Shown here in pieces: positions 56,849 through 64,000 of a stretch of DNA of 64,000 nucleotides. Origin of the DNA: Ignelater luminosus (lineage: Eukaryota > Arthropoda > Insecta > Coleoptera > Elateridae); assembly GCA_011009095.1 (NCBI GenBank), contig VTPC01001721.1, forward strand, positions 173,257 through 237,256, given 5' to 3'. The translations under genes and the position numbers were made by a program. The notes beneath the pieces were generated by a model that worked only from the letters and a program-made list of their open reading frames with translations, ran no database searches and was not told the origin of the DNA. Each line of letters begins with the position of its first letter. Position 1 is the stretch's first letter.

Positions 56849-58280
56849 TTATGCAGTATCATGAATGCCCAACCTGAATATATCATGTTGAATAAAAAAC
56901 GAGTTGCCTAATGCTTTCAAAACAAAAATTTGAGAATAAGCATGAGGTGGGTCTTGGTCGGCCTGCAACAGAAAATTATTTATCAATTATCACTAACATC
57001 TACAAAAAAGTATCACTTATAAGAATCCATCTTGTAAATATGACAAAATTGTTGTTAAGTAGTTATCAGTATAAGATATAAAAATACAATATTAAAGGTT
57101 AGTTGGACGTATTATTATTATTATTTAATGGTTCGAGACAAGACAGTTTGGATATAATTCCCTTGTTTGCAGATACATTAGCTTAAATTATGAAGTGCTA
57201 TGTCTTATCTTTAACATGTAAAACACTTCCTATTTACCAGATGGACTAAGAATATAATTTATTAATAAATTGATTATTAAGCAAATATAAATAATTGTGA
57301 TTAGAATAATTAATGTTTAAAATCAATTTGTTTTATTATTATTCATAATAGGTAGTTACGAAAACTCACCTGGGTTGATTTATGTACAATTACTATAGAT
57401 TTCGACACATCAAGTTACCCTGATTCAATTTCCATAAATGCCTAATGACAGTTAACTAATCCAAACTAACCTCAAAAACTATTGTTATCACTGACAAATC
57501 ACAACTATTTATGTTCACAGAAAAAAAAAACAAACCAATTTAAAAGTTTAATAAAATTATATAAGATATAAAGCAAACAAGTAACTTTTATAGCTATTTG
57601 CGAAAACAAAAGCAAAGTCACTGCTCTATGTGCAGTTTCAGAAAAAATATACATACTGTAATTTTGCTAGACTGTGTCATGAAGAACCAATCGGAAAATG
57701 TCATGTTGAACAAAAAAACTTCCCTCGATGGGTTTCAAAATAAATGTCTGTATATAAGCTTGGGGTATATCTTCATCTGTCTAGCGAGTAATAATAATAT
57801 TCACTTTTAAATCTTATATAATAATCATCAACACAGAATTAAAACTGAAATTCGGTTACCTACCTGAAGTCTTCCTAAAACATTGATTAATACACCCCCG
57901 TCAAACATTGGTTGAGAGTCTACAGCTGTAATTATCCTATTTATTTTTTGAAAAGTTAAACTCTGTAATAATACAAACGACATATAATCATGTGAATCAA
58001 AATAATCAAGCCTTTGCATTATGAAAAGTGCTTACCGATAACTTCTCCATGATCTTCACAGATCCTTGTAATTGAGTGCCTTCAAATGTCATAAAGGAAC
58101 TTTCAACCTACAATAAAAAATTAATTATAATTAATATATAACTGCAACGATGGAAATCCATTCATTTTATACATTATACATGTTAACCAGGTTAGGTCGT
58201 TGCACCGGGTCATCAAATAATGCATAATATTGTTGTACAAAACCTTTACCGATAGCTTCATATTGCGGATTTAACGCCAT
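56849..58280 (-). CDS. Ntf-2: Nuclear transport factor 2 (NTF2) with two alternative terminal exons
   Basis: Small homodimeric import factor that carries Ran-GDP through nuclear pores by binding FxFG nucleoporins. Exons on the minus strand, all phase 0: 58280-58173 (starts MALNPQYEAIGKGFVQQYYA), 58107-58036 (SSFMTFEGTQLQGSVKIMEK), 57962-57864 (LTFQKINRIITAVDSQPMF). One of two last exons follows: proximal 57780-57667 (TDEDIPQAYIQTFILKP to LVLHDTV) or distal 56962-56849 (ADQDPPHAYSQIFVLKA to LGIHDTA). Either gives 130 residues, the usual length. Both exons retain the QHDIFRL core. AATAAA sites on the minus strand follow each (57337-57332 and 56662-56657), consistent with alternative terminal exons, each with its own poly(A) site. 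The proximal exon acceptor is taken as CTAG before ACAGAT because only that keeps the frame. Confidence 0.95.
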
Positions 58281-59611
58281 TCTATTTATTAACTAAATTA
58301 ATTGTACGTATTTTTGTAAAAGTTTTAAATAAAAAGTTCAATAACCAAAGTTAACAAATGACTTCCCCAACTGCCAAAATTTCAACGGGCGGATTGACAA
58401 CAAAAGAACAAAAGAATCCCTAAATTACAGTTATCTTTTCGAATTCTGGCGCGAAAGTGATTTAATGATGTTTACTATTTGTCGGCTGATATACATAAAC
58501 AAGAATTTAAAAGTCCGTGGAGGAGTTTATAGTGGTAACTTCGCCAGTTGATCTTCCGGCTTACAAATAAGTTAGAAACAGAATATTAATTGAAATTTAA
58601 ACTACATTAGATTTTAATAAAAGGAGTGTGTCTTTCGGGGCCCTGGTGCAAATGTAAGGAATAATAAATTTAGTAGCTATTAAACCAACTTTAACGGGAT
58701 TTTAAAAAAATTATTAATGAATCTCAAGCCTTTTAACAATACTTAAAAGGTCTTAGGTGACGGACGGCCGAAATGTAAAAAATGTTTATGCAACCCATTT
58801 TGCTACATGCTCTTTTTCTTTCTATTTTTCGGTCTAAAGAATTTGTGGAGGGTGCAGATTGGTTTGTAATGTTTAAAACAGCTCATACAATACTTTAAAA
58901 GAAGAGATAATCTATTTCATCCAAGGTTTTGTTTACACAGTACATTTTAGTTTCGCAAGGTTTTTTTGGATTATGTAAAACATTAAAAAATTAGTTATAC
59001 GTCCTAATAAATATTTTATTTAATTAAAACGTAAGACACGAAACAAAACAATTTTATTATAGGATAAAATGTAATACCTAAGATAGTAATCGTAATATAT
59101 ATCAACCAAACTTGTTTTTTTATCGTCATCTACATCAGAAAGCATCAAGATTCGTTTAATTAGAAGAAAAAGATGTAATGAATGTACGAGTGTAGAAATA
59201 AGACCTAATTTTCTCCAAAACTACTGTTTATTTCTAGTGTAATTTTTAAAAAACTGTAGTAACAAAAACAACTAAGTTTTTGTTCAAATTCACAGACTAA
59301 AGCGATGACTATGTTTTACTTTTATAAACAGTGGATGCATTTCGCGAGGAATTTTATTAATAAATAGTGGGGACGAATCCTATTAAATTTTAATTATTTA
59401 AATACCAAATTAAATATATCTCGGAGTTTATAGTAATAATTTTAAATAATTTGTTGTAAAATTCCTGTAGAGGCAAATAATAATTGTTATAGAGATAAAT
59501 TACAGAGTACGGAAAAGTGTTTTCCGTTATATTTAGCACGTGACAAAATGCGATTTGAATGTTCTGGATATCGGGATGGAAGGAAACAATTAGTGCTAAT
59601 AGCGTCTAACG
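58281..59611. other. Upstream flank of NTF2
   Basis: The NTF2 promoter should lie at about 58281-58600. No TATA box or other gene seen. The rest is AT-rich up to the hAT terminus at 59612. Confidence 0.4.
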
Positions 59612-62600
59612 CAGTGGCGTAGCAAGGGATATTGGCGCCCGGGGCGGACCTTCCACTGTTTATTTAAAGTTAACGTTTAACCCAACATTTAAACTTTAAA
59701 CCGCGTTTCTAAATTGTAATTATTTAATAAAAAAGTAATTTAACTGTTGGCTATGATTATAGTTAGATATTTGTATTAAAATTTAATCAGCAAACTATGC
59801 TAAAGATACAGTGTGGGATTAAAGTATGGAATATTAAAAAAAAGCGAACTCAACATGTTTTTTAAAAACGCTGAGACAGGTGGATTTTAGTTTTTAAAAA
59901 TACACATTAATACTTTAATCCCACACTGTAAGTAAATAAATAAGAAAAAACTTAAAAATAAAACTACAATGTTTGAAACTTAAAAGCAAACTTTCCTAGC
60001 TTTAAGAACAGCAAACTCGGTTATCGTTTCTTCGAAATCTATCTGGCTTGTAAGTTTTTGCTCAATGGACAATAGAGCCAGATTGAACAACCTCAGTAGG
60101 ACTTAATCAGTTTTAACTTAGAAAAGCTCCTTTCGCAGCTCGCAACATTAATACCGATGGTCAAGAAAATTTGCAACAGTATCACCAGGTTAGGAACGGA
60201 GATATTAAGGTTAGACGTATTGTTGGATAAACTGTAACAGTTCCAGCGGTCCTTCCTGCACGAGCCTTTGGTGGTCCTGAGATGCGTTGACAAAGTTTCG
60301 AAGACGATTTCGTTCGATCAGGAATTCCATCTTATCAATTTCATCCGGAAAATTAACTGAATCGCAGACGTATTTCGGATTAAAGAGGTTTGTAGGAGTC
60401 AACACGGAGAATTTCTTCGATAACTGTTTTAATTGCTCAAATCTTGAACTAATTTCTTGAATTATCCGGTCCATAGATGCGAACACTCCTAGGCCTAGTT
60501 CTTCTTCGTAGGTCAAGTTTGCACCCTTCGACCTATCACCTAAAAAGTGCTTTTTCTTAGATGTTCTTGGAGGTTCAATTTGGAATCCAAGTTTTTTGCA
60601 CAACTGTCTCGAGTAGGTGAAACTGTGGTTCACTATCTCATTTCGCTGTTCAACTAAAAATATCTTCAATGCCCCAATTTTTGCTGCACACCGTTGAATG
60701 TCTAGTCCCTTGGTCTGCAGGTAAACTTGACCATCGTCAATCTCTCGTAGGACTTCAGGCCAAAACTCAAGGTAACAAAAGAAAGAAAACGACTGCATTG
60801 GTGGTAACAACACCCCAGCATCCGAGCGAGTGACTGCATTTTCTGTTCTATCGGTGCTTAACTCTTCGACAACATCTAGGATCTTGGAAAAATAAGCCTT
60901 CAACAATTTGACAGCTTCTTGTCTTGAGCTCCATCGGGTTTTAATGAGGCGTTTTACCCCTTGGCCAGTAGCAGCAGTCAAAACGTCCCAACGATGGGTT
61001 GATGACGAGAAGAACAAATATGTTTTCTCCACCGTTCCGAAAAAGGTAACAGATTTCGAAGTGACGGAAGCGTCGTGAACACCAACTAGGTTCAAAGAGT
61101 TGTTAGTGCATGCGACAAACTGGGCCTTGGGGTTAACTGTCTTAATTCTCGCTTGGGCTCCAGTATGTATTTCGGACATAACAGCAGCTTGACTTCTACA
61201 GTTTTCAATGTTGAGTCCATCTTGGTCGATCTTCTCCAAAATCATTTTTGCATTTCGTTTCGATGAAATCAACAAAGGACTGTACCACAGCTATCTTGGA
61301 TCTTTCAATTCTCACATAACGTAGAATTTGACTAGTTTGTCCGTGCGGGAAACATCCGGTGTGCTATTGAGAACGGTGCAGAAATACTTTCACCGCTTGA
61401 ATGACTTTCTTCCTTACTTGATCGTCTAGTACGTTGATAACTCGTTCTGGATCTAGGATGATAAGTAGGTGACGGTCTTTGTGTTTCCTAACTTGATTTT
61501 CGTCAGGTGTTCGCTCAAAACGGGATCATATTTTGCTAGTAGGTTTACCAACTCCAGAAAGTTTCCTCTGCTACTTTCACCGTCCAAATTTTCTCGGTGC
61601 CCTTGGAAGGCCAGATTTTGCTTCGTCAGAAACTCTACAGTGTCCAGTAACTACACTAAAATGTCTCTCCATTTTCTTTCCTCCTTCCGGATAACTTCTT
61701 GCTTAGCTCTGTCAATGGTACTGCCTCGGTGAAGTCCGATTTTCAAAGTTTTCCATCATGTAAAGTTTTCCAAGTCGCTAGCTCTGTTTTTATGTTCACC
61801 GACTTTCGGATTGAGCTTCCACCACTGGTTAAACCCCTTCTCATTGCCGAAGGCCGAGCCGGTTTCTGAGGGCGTAAACAATCGGCAACAGAAGCAATAC
61901 AACGACGATTTTGAACGGGAATATACCATCCAGGATCGCAGAATCCTCTCACCGTTTGGCATCTGTCGGCAAAACTACTCTTTGGTCAATCTTCTAAGTT
62001 TCCCTTCTCTGAAACACCAGAACGAGATATCTATGCAAACTTGGACTCAAGATTCTGCAAAACGGCTGATCCTTGTTGTACTAGTATCACTCCCAGGTCA
62101 TCAAAGACATTCTTTGGCCAACGCCCAACGTCTTTCGGGCTAACGTCTTTGGATATCTCACGACTGGAACTAACAATTTCAACTTCCACACAACGACTAG
62201 AAGGATGAGTTTCAGTTGTGGGACTATCATCTTCATCGGTAAGACTAGCAACGTACAATTTACTATTTCGAACACGGGAGGCATCTTCAATATTTGCAGA
62301 CTTGTCGACAACAGTTTTAGTAGAATAAACACCAGAACCAGTAATTGCGGCGACGACACTAGCAGTAGTAGCAGTTTCGGCAGCTACGACCGTTCGGTCA
62401 AGAAACTTCCGCATAGCTTCTGCATTCTTCTTCAGGTCATCTTTTCTTGCTTTCTTCATCTTTCGGGAGGACGCACCACTTTCCTTAACTCGCTTCATCT
62501 GAAAATACCCAGCAGTATCATTAACCAGTAACTCAAACAAAGCTAATAAAATTAATATCAAGTTATAAAATAGCAGCTTCTCGAACGAAACTCAAAAGAG

Positions 62601-62962
62601 AATTTAGATAGAAAAAGTATAATGTAAAATGGGCTTGACATATTTTACCCTATTTCTTACATGTAACGTAAAAAAATAATTTCTTACGCGTAAATACCCC
62701 ACCCTACTACTGACGAACCAGCGAACATTATCCTCGCAAACGCTTAAAATTCGTTCGCTACTGGAGCACTCAATAGGAACTTTGGGCGTCAATTTTAAAT
62801 TACTTGCGTATGTTTACACGCCTGGGGCATGATAGGGGCGGCGGCGGGAAAATTTTTGTGAAAAATTCACAACTCCAACAGCAGGCAAGAGGCGGCTTTG
62901 TCGCCCCTGGTTTGCTGCCACCCGGAGTGGCCCGCCCCACCGACCCCCCTGGTACGCCACTG
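59612..62962 (-). mobile_element. Degenerate hAT transposon encoding a ZMYM1/TTF-type zinc-finger transposase
   Basis: Ends CAGTGGCGTAGCAAGGG (59612) and CCCTGGTACGCCACTG (to 62962) are inverted. On the minus strand, broken frames follow transposase order. The N terminus is at 62561-62031 with GRWPKNVFDDLG. The TTF-type zinc finger at 61962-61756 reads SLYCFCCRLFTP and EHKNRASD. The long core at 61275-60211 includes TRWSSRQEAVKLL. The hAT C-terminal dimerisation block at 60293-60093 contains NVASCERSFSKLKLIKS. Family knowledge: such genes are often annotated as zinc finger MYM-type protein 1-like. Several frameshifts separate the pieces, so this copy is inactive. The GC content exceeds that of neighbouring host DNA. 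No matching 8-bp flanks were found. Confidence 0.85.
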
Positions 62963-63482
62963 AGAGGACATCTAAAAAACTAGAACACTTACTTTAAAGA
63001 ACATTGTATTGTTTTATTTGGTTATTAAATATTTCAATAAAATAATATTTTTGCCCTTATACCGAAGGGCTGTAATGAATCATTACATATTTGTTCTAAA
63101 CGAGAATGAATTTAGTTTACGGGCGAAAAAATGTTGTACGTCCCACGGGAATAAGTGATATTACAGTGTCACGTCTTGACTGCAACAAATTACTTTCTTC
63201 CCTTGGTACGTAAATAACTATTACCTACATCTTAAGCTTTACTTAAAAAAAAGATTAAATTATTATTTTACTAATAAAGTGAGTAAAATTAAACATTTGA
63301 TTTTTTATATTTGTCGCTAGAAGATATTTTTATACGCAGTTCTGGTCTAGAATAAATATTTATGAAATTCAAAGCAATTAAAGTGCTTCAAGTTATATTT
63401 TACAGTAATGATCCCGTTGACCGATTCTAATAGCAGCTTATTTCTTCCAAAGCCAGTTGATTGTGATACCAAGTGCCGACAC
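62963..63482. other. AT-rich flank, no gene seen
   Basis: No coding or repeat structure recognised between the hAT right end and the inverted-repeat element at 63483. Confidence 0.35.
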
Positions 63483-64000
63483 CAAACAAAAGACGATCGC
63501 AAACTGAGCTCAATAACGATTTTCTTTTTGTTAGAGACGCTGTTTCTCTAGATTAAATTTTATAAGTTTAAATGTCACTTTATAAGTGTTTGGTTATTAA
63601 AACTTAAATGTAATAAATAATGCGTTTTCGGAAACGTAACTGGTATTTTTGATCTGATCATACAAATTGCATGACCAAGTTATCTGGATTAATCCGATTT
63701 ATTCAGAAATGGTTGCGCAGCCACTACGAAATCTGTTTTACGGTAATTTATAAAACCATAATTGTGAAAGTGATGAAGATAACGACGAGGTAATAGAAAA
63801 TATGCACTTGTTGATACAAACTTTGCAAAGAATAAAAATACGCAACAAGGCATTAAAAATTACTTTTTTCTAACATTTAAATTTTAATAACCTCAAAATA
63901 TAAACTGACGTTTAAACTTGTCAAATTTAATCTAGAACAACAGCGCCTCTAACGGAAAGAAAATCGTTATTGAGGTCAATTTGCGATCGTCTTTTCTTTG
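63483..64000. mobile_element. Inverted-repeat element (MITE) with about 100-nt arms, possibly cut by the window end
   Basis: Left arm 63483-63585 and right arm 63898-64000 are inverted with a limited number of mismatches (shared runs include AAAGACGATCGCAAA, CAATAACGATTTTCTTT and CTAGATTAAATTT). About 312 bp of non-coding spacer lies between. The right arm reaches the last base of the window, so the true end may lie outside. Confidence 0.8.

Noticed and set aside
1-64000. CRISPR arrays, operons, ribosomal RNA, bacterial insertions
   Set aside because: No regularly spaced short repeats, no rRNA-like sequence and no bacterial-type coding. The window is a eukaryotic nuclear sequence.

Overview
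The window is AT-rich eukaryotic DNA from an insect, probably a beetle. The order is inferred only from overall character. It carries an insect ionotropic receptor, spliced orthologues of conserved animal genes, and many insect-type transposon remnants. There is no sign of bacterial or organellar origin.

Layout: an intronless divergent ionotropic receptor lies at 614-2452 (+). A zone of non-LTR retrotransposon and mariner-like debris follows (3.1-6.8 kb). An equilibrative nucleoside transporter gene (+) has coding exons from 14521 to 34250. Its two giant introns hold a GC-rich repeat field just upstream (9.9-12.8 kb), a degenerate repetitive gene, BEL/Pao and Tc1 fragments, a foldback element, a 140-bp direct repeat and a hAT element. 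MAEA, a subunit of the GID/CTLH E3 ligase, is at 38054-41148 (+). A Gypsy-like remnant with a nested inverted-repeat element and a 400-bp assembly gap covers 43.3-45.3 kb. XBP1 (bZIP factor of the unfolded-protein response) is at 46430-48742 (-). tRNA-Cys(GCA) is at 50101-50171 (-). A signal-peptide/TPR/membrane protein related to TTC17 is at 50731-52081 (+). NTF2 (nuclear import of Ran-GDP) is at 56849-58280 (-). The right end holds a degenerate ZMYM1-like hAT transposon (59612-62962) and a long-armed inverted-repeat element that runs into the window edge.

The genes do not form one pathway. The strongest biological signals lie inside ordinary-looking genes. (1) XBP1 carries a complete IRE1 splicing structure whose predicted intron is only 17 nt. 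Its unspliced frame ends in a peptide resembling the vertebrate XBP1u translational-arrest peptide, and an ERSE-like site lies upstream. (2) MAEA contains a textbook U12-type AT-AC intron. (3) NTF2 has two homologous terminal exons of identical coding length (114 nt), apparently used alternatively. (4) XBP1 and the nucleoside transporter each have a single extra base in a homopolymer that breaks an otherwise intact reading frame, which points to consensus error in the assembly rather than gene death.
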